From Dethiobacter alkaliphilus AHT 1 (lineage in GTDB: Bacteria > Bacillota > Dethiobacteria > Dethiobacterales > Dethiobacteraceae), in NCBI RefSeq assembly GCF_000174415.1, contig NZ_ACJM01000006.1, forward strand, positions 1 to 64,000: a stretch of DNA of 64,000 bases, given 5' to 3'. Below are positions 17,564 through 27,378 of this stretch, in pieces. Position 1 is the first letter of the stretch. Every line of letters starts with the position of its first letter. The position numbers and the translations under genes are program-made. The notes beneath the pieces are model-generated. The model was given only the letters and a program-made list of their open reading frames with translations. It did no database searches and was not told the origin of the DNA.

Positions 17564-18835
17564 TTATTCAACAATCCGTTTAATGTTTGCACCAAGTCGG
17601 ATGAGGTCGCCGTCCAGATTTTCATATCCCCGGGAAATATGCTGCAGCTCCTCAACCCGGGTCTCCCCTTCAGCGCCAAGTCCTGCCAACACCAGCGCCG
17701 CGCCGGCCCTTAAATCAGTGGCAGCTACGGTGGCTCCGGTCAGCTTTTTTACACCATGCACAATGGCGGTGCGGTTATCTGAGGTTACCACAATATTGGC
17801 ACCCATCCGCAAGAGCTCACCCACGTGCTTAAACCGTGACTCAAAGACATTTTCCACAACCATACTGCTGCCTGAGGCACAGGTCAATACCGCCATCATC
17901 TGCGCCTGTAAATCCGTGGGGAAGCCGGGGTAGGGCAAGGTACGCACCACTTCCACTGCTTTGGGACGACGGGGTGACAGAACATGAATCCGGTCATTAT
18001 CTTCTCTGATCTGAATTTCTGCCTCCCGCATTTTGGCAATGACCGCATCAAGATGGCCGGCAATAACGCCTTCCAGCGTCACATTGCCACCGGTGGCTGC
18101 CGCAGCCAGCATCATGGTACCCGCCACTATTCTGTCGGGCATCACACGATGCTCCACACTGTGCAGCTGTGTTACCCCTTCTATGCGGATCTGATCTGTC
18201 CCGGCACCGCGGATACGGGCGCCCATTTTATTGAGGAAGTTTTGTAAATCAACAATTTCCGGCTCCTTGGCGGCGTTGTTGATGGTGGTCACTCCACGTG
18301 CATACACGGCGGCCAGCATGATGTTTTCAGTGGCGCCCACGCTGGGATAGTCCAGATGGATATCGGCGCCGGTGAGACGGGAACAGCTGGCAAAGAGATA
18401 TCCTTGCTCCGTTGGCCGGATCTGAGCGCCCAATGCTTCCAGCCCTTTAAGGTGCAGCTCTATGGGGCGGTTGCCGATGGCACACCCGCCGGGGCGGGAG
18501 ATACTGACCTGGCCACAACGGCCCAACAGCGCACCCATCAAAAATACGGTGGAGCGCATTTCCCGCATAAGTTTTTCATCCACCATGTAACTATGTACAT
18601 TCTTGGTGGAAATGGCCATATCGCTGCCGCTCCAGTTAACTTCCGCTCCTAAACTGACCAGAATCTCTACCATTTTCACCACATCGTTAATGCGCGGCAC
18701 ATTGGTCAGGATCGTTTCTTCGCTGCTGTTGTTAAGCAGGACAGCGGCGAGTATAGGCAAAACCGAGTTCTTAGCTCCCCCGATACGGACATTGCCTTCC
18801 AGGCGGTTTCCTCCGCGAATTAAGTATTTCTCCAT
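17564..18835 (-). CDS. murA: UDP-N-acetylglucosamine 1-carboxyvinyltransferase
   Basis: A 423-residue MurA, the first committed step of peptidoglycan synthesis (transfer of enolpyruvate from PEP to UDP-GlcNAc). The catalytic loop reads GRCGQVSISRPGGCAIG, with Cys in the position that fosfomycin attacks. Length is standard. It lies between murB and ftsQ. Confidence 0.97.
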   Translation of the reverse strand: MEKYLIRGGNRLEGNVRIGGAKNSVLPILAAVLLNNSSEETILTNVPRINDVVKMVEILVSLGAEVNWSGSDMAISTKNVHSYMVDEKLMREMRSTVFLMGALLGRCGQVSISRPGGCAIGNRPIELHLKGLEALGAQIRPTEQGYLFASCSRLTGADIHLDYPSVGATENIMLAAVYARGVTTINNAAKEPEIVDLQNFLNKMGARIRGAGTDQIRIEGVTQLHSVEHRVMPDRIVAGTMMLAAAATGGNVTLEGVIAGHLDAVIAKMREAEIQIREDNDRIHVLSPRRPKAVEVVRTLPYPGFPTDLQAQMMAVLTCASGSSMVVENVFESRFKHVGELLRMGANIVVTSDNRTAIVHGVKKLTGATVAATDLRAGAALVLAGLGAEGETRVEELQHISRGYENLDGDLIRLGANIKRIVE

Positions 18836-18849
18836 ACTCCCACCTTCCG

Positions 18850-19746
18850 TTAGTAGCCGAGCAGCCGAACCTCCAGTTTGAGTTCCATGCCAAACTGCTC
18901 TGCCACTGCGGTTTTTGCCATGTTAATCAGAGTACACACGTCCTCCGCTGTGGCATTGCCGCAGTTGACAATGAAATTAGCATGAACTTCGGAGATCATC
19001 GCTCCACCCGCCCGGCGGCCTTTTAGCCCGGCCGCATCAATCAAACGGCCTGCTGCATCCTCCGGCGGGTTCTTAAAAATACTACCGGCATTGGGTAAGC
19101 GGGGTTGGCGTTCACGACGAACCTGCAAATTGTGGTGGCATTTGGCCAACAGTGCTTCCGATTCTCCCGGTTCCAGCTCCAGCCTCACACGGCAGACCAC
19201 CGCCCCCGGGGCTAAATTGCTTCTGCGGTAGGACAGGCCAAGATCTTTGTGCCTTAAAGTGTGAACCTTCAAGTCTGTATCCAGAATCTCAGCTTCGGCA
19301 ATCACACCACCGATTTCACAGCCGTGGGCACCGGCATTCATCATTAGCGCCCCGCCAATGGTGGCGGGGATACCGGCGGCAAACTCCAAGCCGCCAAGAC
19401 CGCGTGCACTGGCTTCCCTGGCCAGCTTTGGCAGAGAAACGGCTGCTCCTGCGTCAACTGTGGTGGGTCCATAGTCTGTGCGCAAAAATTCTCCCGCCAG
19501 ACGAATAACCGCACCCCGGTATCCGCTGTCACTGACCAAAAGATTAGAACCATTACCCATCACAAATACGGGGATACTTTGCCCGCGCAGAAATTCAAGG
19601 GACCTGATTAAATCCTCCGTTGTCTGGGGCTCCACAAACAAATCAGCAGGACCGCCGATTTTGAAAGTTGTGTGCTTAGACATTGGTTCTGCGGTTTTTA
19701 CATCCCCCGTAATTTCTGCGGCCAACCTTTGGGCAATGTCTTTCAT
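18850..19746 (-). CDS. murB: UDP-N-acetylenolpyruvoylglucosamine reductase
   Basis: A 298-residue FAD-dependent type II MurB that reduces the enolpyruvyl group to lactyl. FAD-binding segments (KHTTFKIGGPADLFVEP, GNGSNLLVSD) and the substrate region GLEFAAGIPATIGGALMMNAGA are clear. RLPNAGSIFKNP contains the serine that donates a proton to the intermediate. It begins 59 bases after murG. Confidence 0.97.
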   Translation of the reverse strand: MKDIAQRLAAEITGDVKTAEPMSKHTTFKIGGPADLFVEPQTTEDLIRSLEFLRGQSIPVFVMGNGSNLLVSDSGYRGAVIRLAGEFLRTDYGPTTVDAGAAVSLPKLAREASARGLGGLEFAAGIPATIGGALMMNAGAHGCEIGGVIAEAEILDTDLKVHTLRHKDLGLSYRRSNLAPGAVVCRVRLELEPGESEALLAKCHHNLQVRRERQPRLPNAGSIFKNPPEDAAGRLIDAAGLKGRRAGGAMISEVHANFIVNCGNATAEDVCTLINMAKTAVAEQFGMELKLEVRLLGY

Positions 19747-19805
19747 AAAACCTCCTGCGCTACCCTTTGCCGTATTTTATAGTATGCAAAGGGTGCGGTT
19801 GTGTG

Positions 19806-20906
19806 TTATTCAGAAATTATTTCACCAATCACCTTGGACATCCGTTCTGCGGCGTCAACCACGCCCAGAGAGCGGCAGGCATCCTGCATTTGCGCAAGTT
19901 TTTCTTTTTTGGTGAGCAGTGTAATTAATAATTCTGTAAGGTTCGGCTCACTAAGCTCACTTTCCCGCAGCAATACCGCAGCACCATTGTCGGACAGCGC
20001 CCGGGCATTATGCTCCTGATGGTTGTTTGTCACATTGGGAGAAGGAACAAGGACCGAAGGCACTCCCAAAGCAGTAATTTCTGCCAGCGTGGTTGCTCCA
20101 GCCCGGCTCACCATCAGATTGGTTTTGCCCATTAAAGCAGGCAGGGCCGGATGATAGGGCAATAGATGCAGCCTGTCAGGATAACTCTTTGCCACGCTCT
20201 GCAGCTTTTCTTCAATCTCAGGAAAGTAGCGCCTGCCGGTTACATAGACAATCTGCGCGTCGCAGCCGGCCAGAACCTGCTTCACACTGGCACTAAAAGC
20301 CTCATTTAGCTTCAGCGCCCCGTGACTTCCTCCCACACAGAGCAGCACCGGCACATCGGGCAAAAGCGCCACATCGTCTGCTTCCGCCCCACTGGCTGTC
20401 ACCGCTTCGGTGGCCCGGGGATTACCGGTAAGCACGGTGCGCTCCGGCCGCGGGAAATAGGACTCACTGCCGGCAAAGCTCAGGCAGACCCGGGTGGCAA
20501 ACCGGGAAAGAAGAACATTGGTTAAGCCGGGAATGGCGTTTTGTTCATGAATAACGGTGGGAATCCCGGACATGCGGGCAGCCAGAACCACCGGTCCCGC
20601 CACATAGCCACCGGTACCAACCACCACATCCGGACGAAAGTTTTTAATAATCCGTTTTGCCGCCCCCACACTGGAGGCAGCCAGGTACAAGGCTCGTCCA
20701 GTTTGCAGGGAAAGACGTCTTTGCAGCCCTACCACTGCAATCTTTTCCAGAGGGAAACCGGCGGCCGGCACTATTTCGCTTTCCATGCCGTGGGCCGTTC
20801 CCACAAACAAAATCTCCGCCCCGGCATGGCCCGAAAGATACCGTGCCAACGCAAGGGCGGGATAAATATGACCTCCGGTGCCTCCACCGGTAAACAGAAC
20901 ACGCAT
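19806..20906 (-). CDS. murG: UDP-GlcNAc : lipid I N-acetylglucosaminyltransferase
   Basis: A 366-residue GT-B glycosyltransferase that makes lipid II on the inner face of the membrane. The N-terminal GGGTGGHIYPALALA loop, the HEQNAIPGLTN segment and the donor-site SRAGATTLAEITALG are conserved. It lies 13 bases after ftsW. Confidence 0.97.
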   Translation of the reverse strand: MRVLFTGGGTGGHIYPALALARYLSGHAGAEILFVGTAHGMESEIVPAAGFPLEKIAVVGLQRRLSLQTGRALYLAASSVGAAKRIIKNFRPDVVVGTGGYVAGPVVLAARMSGIPTVIHEQNAIPGLTNVLLSRFATRVCLSFAGSESYFPRPERTVLTGNPRATEAVTASGAEADDVALLPDVPVLLCVGGSHGALKLNEAFSASVKQVLAGCDAQIVYVTGRRYFPEIEEKLQSVAKSYPDRLHLLPYHPALPALMGKTNLMVSRAGATTLAEITALGVPSVLVPSPNVTNNHQEHNARALSDNGAAVLLRESELSEPNLTELLITLLTKKEKLAQMQDACRSLGVVDAAERMSKVIGEIISE

Positions 20907-20919
20907 CTAATCCCCCCGC

Positions 20920-22038
20920 CTAAGTTTTTGTATACTTGGAAATGTTCAAAAGCACCCCAATACTGCACATGGTAAACAAAAGTGAGGAACCGCCCGCACT
21001 GATCAGGGGCAGGTTAATCCCGGTCACCGGAATAGAACCGGTGACAACCCCGATATTCATTAACGCCTGGATCCCAATCATGGCGGTAATCCCGGTGGCC
21101 AGTAAGCTACCGAATGAATCTGGCGCCATCAGGGCAATCTTAAAACCGCGCCACAAAAGCAGGGCAAAAAGGATTACCACACTGGCGGTACCTATAAAGC
21201 CCAATTCCTCACCGATGACAGCAAAAATAAAATCGCTGTGAGGCTCCGGCAGATAAAACATTTTCTGACGTCCATGGCCAAGTCCCACTCCAAAAAGACC
21301 TCCCGGCCCCAAAGCATAGAGAGACTGAATAATTTGGTAACCGGTGTCCAGCGGATCGGCCCACGGATCGCGAAAGGACAAGAGGCGCCGCAACCGGTAG
21401 GGCTCGCTGGCCATCAGATAAAAACCGGCGGGCAGAGCCACTGCGCCGATGGCGGCCATCTGCTTTAAGGGCATACCCGCCACAAAAACCACTACCATCA
21501 CCGCGGCGGCCATGGCCACCGCCGTCCCTAAATCCGGTTGTCGCAAAATCAACAGAAAAAAGAATCCGGTAATGGCCAAAACGGGAAAAGCCCCCCGGAA
21601 GAAATCTTTTATCTGAATATCCTTGCGGGACAGATAAGCGGCAGCAAACAATATCAGCGCAACTTTAGCCAAATCAGAAGGCTGAGCGGTTAGACCGCCA
21701 ACCCCGATCCAGCGGCGCGCGCCGTAAATTTCCATGCCCACTCCCGGGATAAACACGGCCAGCAGCAAAATTACGCTTAGTAGTAACGACAGATTAATCC
21801 AGCGCTTTAGCTTCCAGTAGCTGTAATTGCTAAAGAAAATCAGGCCACCCAAACCCAAAACTGCCCAGAATGCCTGGCGGCGTAAATGAAAGTATACGTC
21901 CCCCCGACTGGAGCTGACCATATACCAGCTGGCACTGAAAACCATCACCAGGCCAATGGCCAGCAAAGTCATGGTGGCAAACAACACAATGAAGTCCGCC
22001 TCATTCTTTTTCAGATTCCGGTTCCCCTTCACGGCCAA
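20920..22038 (-). CDS. ftsW: Septal peptidoglycan glycosyltransferase FtsW
   Basis: A SEDS-family polytopic protein of about 372 residues. Ten hydrophobic segments and motifs such as GARRWIGVGG, QPSDLAKVALI, RQPDLGTAV and GLGHGRQKMFYLPEPHSDFIF are seen. I start at the TTG at 22038, seven bases after GGGGAGG and one base after the murD stop; the GTG at 22032 is an alternative, and the frame open to 22173 overlaps murD. It works with the SpoVD/PBP transpeptidase encoded upstream. Assignment to FtsW rather than SpoVE or RodA rests on its dcw position. Confidence 0.92.
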   Translation of the reverse strand: MAVKGNRNLKKNEADFIVLFATMTLLAIGLVMVFSASWYMVSSSRGDVYFHLRRQAFWAVLGLGGLIFFSNYSYWKLKRWINLSLLLSVILLLAVFIPGVGMEIYGARRWIGVGGLTAQPSDLAKVALILFAAAYLSRKDIQIKDFFRGAFPVLAITGFFFLLILRQPDLGTAVAMAAAVMVVVFVAGMPLKQMAAIGAVALPAGFYLMASEPYRLRRLLSFRDPWADPLDTGYQIIQSLYALGPGGLFGVGLGHGRQKMFYLPEPHSDFIFAVIGEELGFIGTASVVILFALLLWRGFKIALMAPDSFGSLLATGITAMIGIQALMNIGVVTGSIPVTGINLPLISAGGSSLLFTMCSIGVLLNISKYTKT

Positions 22039-22039
22039 A

Positions 22040-23404
22040 CTAAGCCCTCCCCAGTTCCCAGACTGCCTCTTTGAACGTGTTGCCCCGTTGTTCGAAATCC
22101 TCAAACATATCCCAGGAGGCACATCCCGGTGACAACAGGACCACCTCACCGCTTTGTGCCGTGTCCGACGCAATTTTCACCGCATCTTCCAATGAATCTG
22201 CAGTTGAGTACGCATGATAATCCACTTCATCCAACGCCTGAGCCAGTCTGCCGGCCACTTCTCCCAACAGCACCACATAGCGCGCATGTTTCTTAATGGC
22301 CGCAGCAAAGGAAGAAAAATCTCCACCCTTGTCGTAGCCGCCGGCAATGAGTAATTTAGGCGCGGCAAACGCTTCCAGCGCTTTGATGGCCGCATCGGAA
22401 TTGGTGCCTTTGGAGTCATTTATATAAGTTACGCCGCCAAACTCGCGTACATGCTCAAGACGATGAGAAACTCCGGGAAAATTTTTGAGAGTCTTGGCAA
22501 TAACTTCCACCGCCACCCCGCCAAGCCAGGCCAAAAGAGCTGCGGCCAGAGCATTTTCCAGATTATGAGCACCGGGGATACGGATTTCATCAACCCCACA
22601 GACCGTCTCTTCATTTTCTCCGTCCCGCACCACCACATGGCCGTTGCGCACAAAGGCGCCGCGCTCCACTTGACGGCGGCGGCTAAATAAGTATACCCGG
22701 CACCGAGGGCGCCCCCGCAGAGCATAAGTCCTGGGATCATCGGCGTTTAAAACCGTCACGTCCGAGGCTTTCTGGTTAGCAAAAATCTTTTCCTTGGCTT
22801 CCACATAAGCTTCCATGGTTTTGTGGCGGTCCATATGGTCCGGTGTGAGATTCAAGATGGCCGATATTTGCGGCCGGAAATCTATGGTAGCTTCCAGCTG
22901 AAAACTGCTTAACTCCGCCACCACCGCTTCATACTTTGTATCTTCCACCGCCACCGCAGAAAGGGGCAGGCCAATGTTACCCGCCACCGCCGTTTTCTTG
23001 CCTGCGGCCTGAAAAATCTCCCCGGTCAACGCTGTGGTGGTGGTTTTTCCGTTGGTTCCGGTAATGGCCACCATGGGCACAGAAAGAAACCCGGCGGCCA
23101 CTTCCACCTCGGTTACCACCGGAATTCCCAGCTCAAGAGCCTTCTGTATGGGCTCCAGGTCCATGGGGACTCCCGGATTCTTTATGACCAGTGCCACATC
23201 CGGTGTAATCATCTCAGCAGGGTGCCCGCCGCCCACCAGGTGGGGCACCTCGATATTGTGTTTTTGTAGTTCAGCGGCCATTTCCGCCACAGGTTTGCGA
23301 TCATTTAGCAGTACGCCGGCCCCTTCCCTGGACACCAACTGTGCTGCTGCCAGGCCGCTGCGGGCCAGACCGATGATCACCACCTGTTTTCCCATCAGGT
23401 CCAT
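22040..23404 (-). CDS. murD: UDP-MurNAc-L-alanine : D-glutamate ligase
   Basis: A 454-residue Mur ligase. It has a Rossmann-like N-domain (VVIIGLARSGLAAAQL), the ATP loop ITGTNGKTTTTAL, and C-terminal YINDSKGTNSDAAIKAL with the carbamate/ligand Lys region. Length and order are standard. Confidence 0.97.
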   Translation of the reverse strand: MDLMGKQVVIIGLARSGLAAAQLVSREGAGVLLNDRKPVAEMAAELQKHNIEVPHLVGGGHPAEMITPDVALVIKNPGVPMDLEPIQKALELGIPVVTEVEVAAGFLSVPMVAITGTNGKTTTTALTGEIFQAAGKKTAVAGNIGLPLSAVAVEDTKYEAVVAELSSFQLEATIDFRPQISAILNLTPDHMDRHKTMEAYVEAKEKIFANQKASDVTVLNADDPRTYALRGRPRCRVYLFSRRRQVERGAFVRNGHVVVRDGENEETVCGVDEIRIPGAHNLENALAAALLAWLGGVAVEVIAKTLKNFPGVSHRLEHVREFGGVTYINDSKGTNSDAAIKALEAFAAPKLLIAGGYDKGGDFSSFAAAIKKHARYVVLLGEVAGRLAQALDEVDYHAYSTADSLEDAVKIASDTAQSGEVVLLSPGCASWDMFEDFEQRGNTFKEAVWELGRA

Positions 23405-23426
23405 TGAAAATATTCTCCCTTTCTTT

Positions 23427-24386
23427 CTACAAAGCGCCTAACTGCAGCAGGCCGATGACGGCAAAGAGAAAGCCCAGGCCCCAAAAGCCGGTGACTACCC
23501 GCCATTCACTGTGCCCGCCCAACTCATAATGGTGATGCAGGGGGCTCATGCGAAACACCCTGTTGCCCGTCAGTTTAAAGACAATCACCTGAATAATCAC
23601 CGACAGCGTTTCTATCACAAAGACGCCGCCAATGATGACCAGGTACAGTTCAGCTTTAGTTAATATTGCCATGGCTGCCAAAGCCCCTCCCAGGGCCAGC
23701 GAACCCACATCGCCCATAAAGACGCGCGCCGGGTGAAAATTATAAATTAAGAATGCAAAAACAGCCCCGATCATCGCTGCGCCAAACTGGGCCAGGCCGG
23801 CAAGACCCATAACGGTGGCCAGAATAGTATAAGAGAATAAGGCCAAAATTGCAGTGCCGGAGGCCAATCCGTCAATACCGTCGGTGAGGTTAACCGCATT
23901 GGTGGTGCCGATGACAAAAAAGATCAGAAAAGGCAGATACCAGGCCCCCAATTCCACGTAGAAGTCGGTGAAGGGGACGGACAAAGCGGTACTTTCCCCC
24001 AATCCCTGCCATAACAGGTAAAAAACCACCACCGTCAATAGCTGTCCCAACAGCTTACTGCGAGCCTTTAAGCCCAGGGATTGTTTACGGATTACCTTAA
24101 GATAGTCATCAATAAAACCCACCAGGCCGTTGCCCAGGGTAAGAATCAAAGCCAGATACAGAGGCATTCCCGCCGGAGCAAACAAAATCAGGGCAGGCAC
24201 AATAGCCAACAGGAAGACAACGCCGCCCATGGTGGGCGTCCCCGCTTTTTTCAGGTGCTTGCGGGGCCCGTCTTCCCGGATTTGCTGCCCCAGCTGCAAC
24301 CGGCGAAACATATTAATAAACAGCGGCCCTAAAATAATACCGGCCACAAAAGCAATTAATGCGGTTTGAAACAACGCCTGATTCAT
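23427..24386 (-). CDS. mraY: Phospho-MurNAc-pentapeptide translocase
   Basis: A 319-residue polytopic enzyme that makes lipid I. Motifs include KKAGTPTMGG, GFIDDYLKV with the catalytic Asp pair, TNAVNLTDGIDGLASG and FMGDVGSLALGG, and the C-terminal SPLHHHYELGG. It overlaps murF by four bases. Confidence 0.97.
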   Translation of the reverse strand: MNQALFQTALIAFVAGIILGPLFINMFRRLQLGQQIREDGPRKHLKKAGTPTMGGVVFLLAIVPALILFAPAGMPLYLALILTLGNGLVGFIDDYLKVIRKQSLGLKARSKLLGQLLTVVVFYLLWQGLGESTALSVPFTDFYVELGAWYLPFLIFFVIGTTNAVNLTDGIDGLASGTAILALFSYTILATVMGLAGLAQFGAAMIGAVFAFLIYNFHPARVFMGDVGSLALGGALAAMAILTKAELYLVIIGGVFVIETLSVIIQVIVFKLTGNRVFRMSPLHHHYELGGHSEWRVVTGFWGLGFLFAVIGLLQLGAL

Positions 24387-25774
24387 TTTTTCCCCTCCAA
24401 CAATACAGCCAAGACATCTTCCATGCGCATTCCCCGCGACCCTTTTAAAAGTACCCAGTCACCGGCACGGGCAATCTTTGCAATAACTTGCGCCGCCTGG
24501 GCATGGCTTTCACAACGGTACACCCTCTGCGGCGGATAACCGGCGGCCACTGCGCCGTCGGCAATCAGCTGTGCCCGCTCTCCCAGCACCAAAAGGCCGG
24601 ACAAATTATGCCGGGCCACCTGTCTGCCGGTTTGGCGGTGTCCTTCTTCCTCCCAGTCGCCCAACTCCAACATATCTCCCAAAACAGCAAAACGTGCCGC
24701 ATCTTTGGCCAATTCCGCCAATACATCAAACGCCGCCGACACCGCAGTGGGACTGGCATTGTAAGCATCGTTTATCACCTGAATACCGGCCGGTGTGGTG
24801 ACTGTCTCCAGCCGCATTCCGCTTAAGCGAACCCGGGAAAACCCTTCTGTCAATACACTGTCGTCTACTCCCAGCAGCCGGCCCACCGCCAGCGCCGCCA
24901 TCAGGTTGTAAATATTGTGGCGGCCGGGAAGCGGCGGCACCACTTCCAGCGGTGCAAATCCCTCCTGCTCAATAATGGCGCGCTTACCCGCCTCATCATT
25001 TATAATGTCTGTACAGCGCACGGTGGCATGTTCGTCAAAACCAAAGGTAATCACCCGACAACCCAGACCTTTGATATGCGGCACCAAAAGCGGCTCGTCT
25101 GCGTTAACCACCGCCACACCGTCGGCTGCAAGATGGCCAAGCAGTTCGCATTTGGCCCGGGCAATTCCTTCCCTGCTGCCCAACATTTCCAAATGGGATT
25201 CTCCGATATTGGTAATTACCGCCACAGTGGGCAGGGCCAGTTTGGCCAAGAGATCAATTTCGCCATACCCGCTCATCCCCATCTCCAGCACCGCAGCTTC
25301 ATACGTGGAATCCAGCCGGGTCAGCATCAAAGGCACACCCAGATGGTTATTGAGGTTGCCCTCTGTTTTTAACGTCTTCAGCTCAGGGGAGAGTGCTGCG
25401 GCAATCATGTCTTTGGTGGTGGTTTTGCCCACCGAACCGGTCACCGCCACCACCGGCAACTGAAATTTCCGGCGATAAAAGGCCGAGAGATCCTGTAGCG
25501 CCTGCTCCGGATCCTCCACGCTGATAACCGTCATGCCCTCTGGATGAGTAACATTCTTGGAGAAAGCGGCAAAACAGCCCGCTGCCCCTTTTTCGGCAGC
25601 AGCAGCAATAAATCTATGCCCGTCGGTGTGCTCTCCGGCCAGGGGCACAAAAAAGTCACCGGGGCCGATATCACGGGAATCAATACTTACCCTGCCTATT
25701 TTTTTATCCAGATCGCCGGCAGCGGGCAACTTACCGCCCACCGCTTCGGAAATCTCACGTAATGTCATCTCCAT
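24383..25774 (-). CDS. murF: UDP-MurNAc-tripeptide : D-Ala-D-Ala ligase
   Basis: A 463-residue Mur ligase that adds D-alanyl-D-alanine. The ATP loop AVTGSVGKTTTKDM, the central EMGMSGYGEI segment and VINDAYNASPTA are typical of MurF. Translation may begin at the ATG two codons in (MTLREIS). It overlaps the end of murE by about 20 bases. Confidence 0.97.
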   Translation of the reverse strand: MEMTLREISEAVGGKLPAAGDLDKKIGRVSIDSRDIGPGDFFVPLAGEHTDGHRFIAAAAEKGAAGCFAAFSKNVTHPEGMTVISVEDPEQALQDLSAFYRRKFQLPVVAVTGSVGKTTTKDMIAAALSPELKTLKTEGNLNNHLGVPLMLTRLDSTYEAAVLEMGMSGYGEIDLLAKLALPTVAVITNIGESHLEMLGSREGIARAKCELLGHLAADGVAVVNADEPLLVPHIKGLGCRVITFGFDEHATVRCTDIINDEAGKRAIIEQEGFAPLEVVPPLPGRHNIYNLMAALAVGRLLGVDDSVLTEGFSRVRLSGMRLETVTTPAGIQVINDAYNASPTAVSAAFDVLAELAKDAARFAVLGDMLELGDWEEEGHRQTGRQVARHNLSGLLVLGERAQLIADGAVAAGYPPQRVYRCESHAQAAQVIAKIARAGDWVLLKGSRGMRMEDVLAVLLEGKK

Positions 25775-27263
25775 CCTGCTTTAACCGCCTCCGGATCAGT
25801 TCACCGGCAATCTGCCGGTCGTCAAAGGTAATGGTATGGTCACGAAAAACCTGTGTTGTTTCATGACCTTTGCCGGTGATAATCACCACATCGTCTTTTT
25901 GCGCCAATTCCATGGCGCGCCGGATAGCAGCTTTGCGGTCCGGCTCAATTTCATAGGCCGATTTATCAATTTGGTTTTCCAACCCGGGAAGAATCTCGTC
26001 AATGATTTTTTCCGGATCCTCACTGCGCGGATTATCCGAGGTCACAATGCAATAATCGCTGTATTTTCCTGCGGCTTCACCCATCAGAGGGCGCTTGGTC
26101 CGGTCACGGTCCCCGCCACAGCCAAACACCGTCAGCACCCGGGCCGGAGCAAATTCACGGGCCGCCTGCAACACATTCTCCAGACCGTCGGGAGTATGAG
26201 CATAATCCACAATAACGGTAAAGTTCTGCCCTGCATCCACCAGCTCAAAACGTCCCGGGACCCCCGCTACACTCTCCATAACCGCCTTAATGCGGGCCAG
26301 ATCAATCCCCTCCAACAGGCCCACAGAAATTGCCGCCAGTGAATTATAGACAGAAAACAGACCGGTCATCTTAAGGGTAATTTCTGTACCACCCACAGGA
26401 GTCTCCAGCCTGAAATTAACGGCGTCCCGCTCCACTTTAACATCATTTGCCCGCACATGGCAATGGTTAGATAATCCGTAAAGCATAACTTCCCCGGGCG
26501 TCTGGTCCGCAAAGTGCTGCCAGTGCTTGTCATCACCGTTAATTACGGCCCGGCGCGGCCTTCCCCCCTTCAGAGGGAACGAACCCTGCCAGGAAAACAG
26601 CTTACTTTTGCTGGCCAGATAATGGTCAAAGGTTTGATGAAAATCCAAATGGTCTTCGGTAATATTAGTCAGCACCACCGTGTCAAAGTCACAGCCAATG
26701 GTGCGGTGCCAGGCCAGAGCATGGGAAGAAACTTCCATGGTGGTATATGTTACGCCTTCATCTTTCATACGCCGCAAAATTGCCTGCAGCTCACTGGCCT
26801 CCGGGGTGGTGGCCAAGGAAGGGAATTCTTCCCCGCGAATATGGTAGCGTACCGTGCCCAACAAGCCCGTTGCGGCACCGCTGTTCTGCAGAAGTGCGTC
26901 AATCAGGTAAGTGGTGGTGGTTTTACCGTTTGTGCCGGTAACCCCAATCATGGCCAACTCACGGGAGGGATAATCATAAAAACAGGCGGAAACAAGCGCC
27001 AGCGCCATGCGGACATCCGGCACCGTCACCACAGTGGCCGATGTCTCCAGCTCGGCCATATCACTTACCACAGCAACGGCTCCGGCGGCCACCGCTTCCT
27101 CCACATACCGCCTGCCGTGGGAACGGGTTCCCGGTAGACAGAAAAACAGGTCGCCCGGACGGACTTTTCCTGAATGGTAGGCAATGCCCGAAATTTCCAG
27201 GTCAGGGGACCCTGATATCTTCTTATGCAGCAGCACATCGGTAATTGACCCTAAAGTTTTCAT
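25755..27263 (-). CDS. murE: UDP-MurNAc-L-Ala-D-Glu : meso-diaminopimelate ligase
   Basis: A 502-residue MurE. It has the ATP loop GVTGTNGKTTTTYL, and the C-terminal motif DNPRSEDPEKI, whose DNPR form marks meso-diaminopimelate rather than lysine as substrate; the wall is therefore predicted to be of the A1-gamma type. It begins 115 bases downstream of the PBP gene, after a hairpin. Confidence 0.97.
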   Translation of the reverse strand: MKTLGSITDVLLHKKISGSPDLEISGIAYHSGKVRPGDLFFCLPGTRSHGRRYVEEAVAAGAVAVVSDMAELETSATVVTVPDVRMALALVSACFYDYPSRELAMIGVTGTNGKTTTTYLIDALLQNSGAATGLLGTVRYHIRGEEFPSLATTPEASELQAILRRMKDEGVTYTTMEVSSHALAWHRTIGCDFDTVVLTNITEDHLDFHQTFDHYLASKSKLFSWQGSFPLKGGRPRRAVINGDDKHWQHFADQTPGEVMLYGLSNHCHVRANDVKVERDAVNFRLETPVGGTEITLKMTGLFSVYNSLAAISVGLLEGIDLARIKAVMESVAGVPGRFELVDAGQNFTVIVDYAHTPDGLENVLQAAREFAPARVLTVFGCGGDRDRTKRPLMGEAAGKYSDYCIVTSDNPRSEDPEKIIDEILPGLENQIDKSAYEIEPDRKAAIRRAMELAQKDDVVIITGKGHETTQVFRDHTITFDDRQIAGELIRRRLKQDGDDIT

Positions 27264-27350
27264 TCTGCTAGTATTCCCCTTTCCATGGCCTCTACATTCT
27301 GTAAACTACTAAAAAGTTAGACAGTAATACCAAACCTGGTCTCATACGCG

Positions 27351-27378
27351 AAAAGGGGGCAGGCCACTGCCCCTTTTT
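27351..27378 (-). terminator. Hairpin after the spoVD-type gene
   Basis: AAAAGGGGGCAG-GCCA-CTGCCCCTTTTT starts right at the PBP stop codon. On the minus strand the 3' tail is only four T residues, so it may act as a weak terminator that lowers transcription into murE rather than a full stop. No clear promoter was found in the 87 bases between it and murE. Confidence 0.6.
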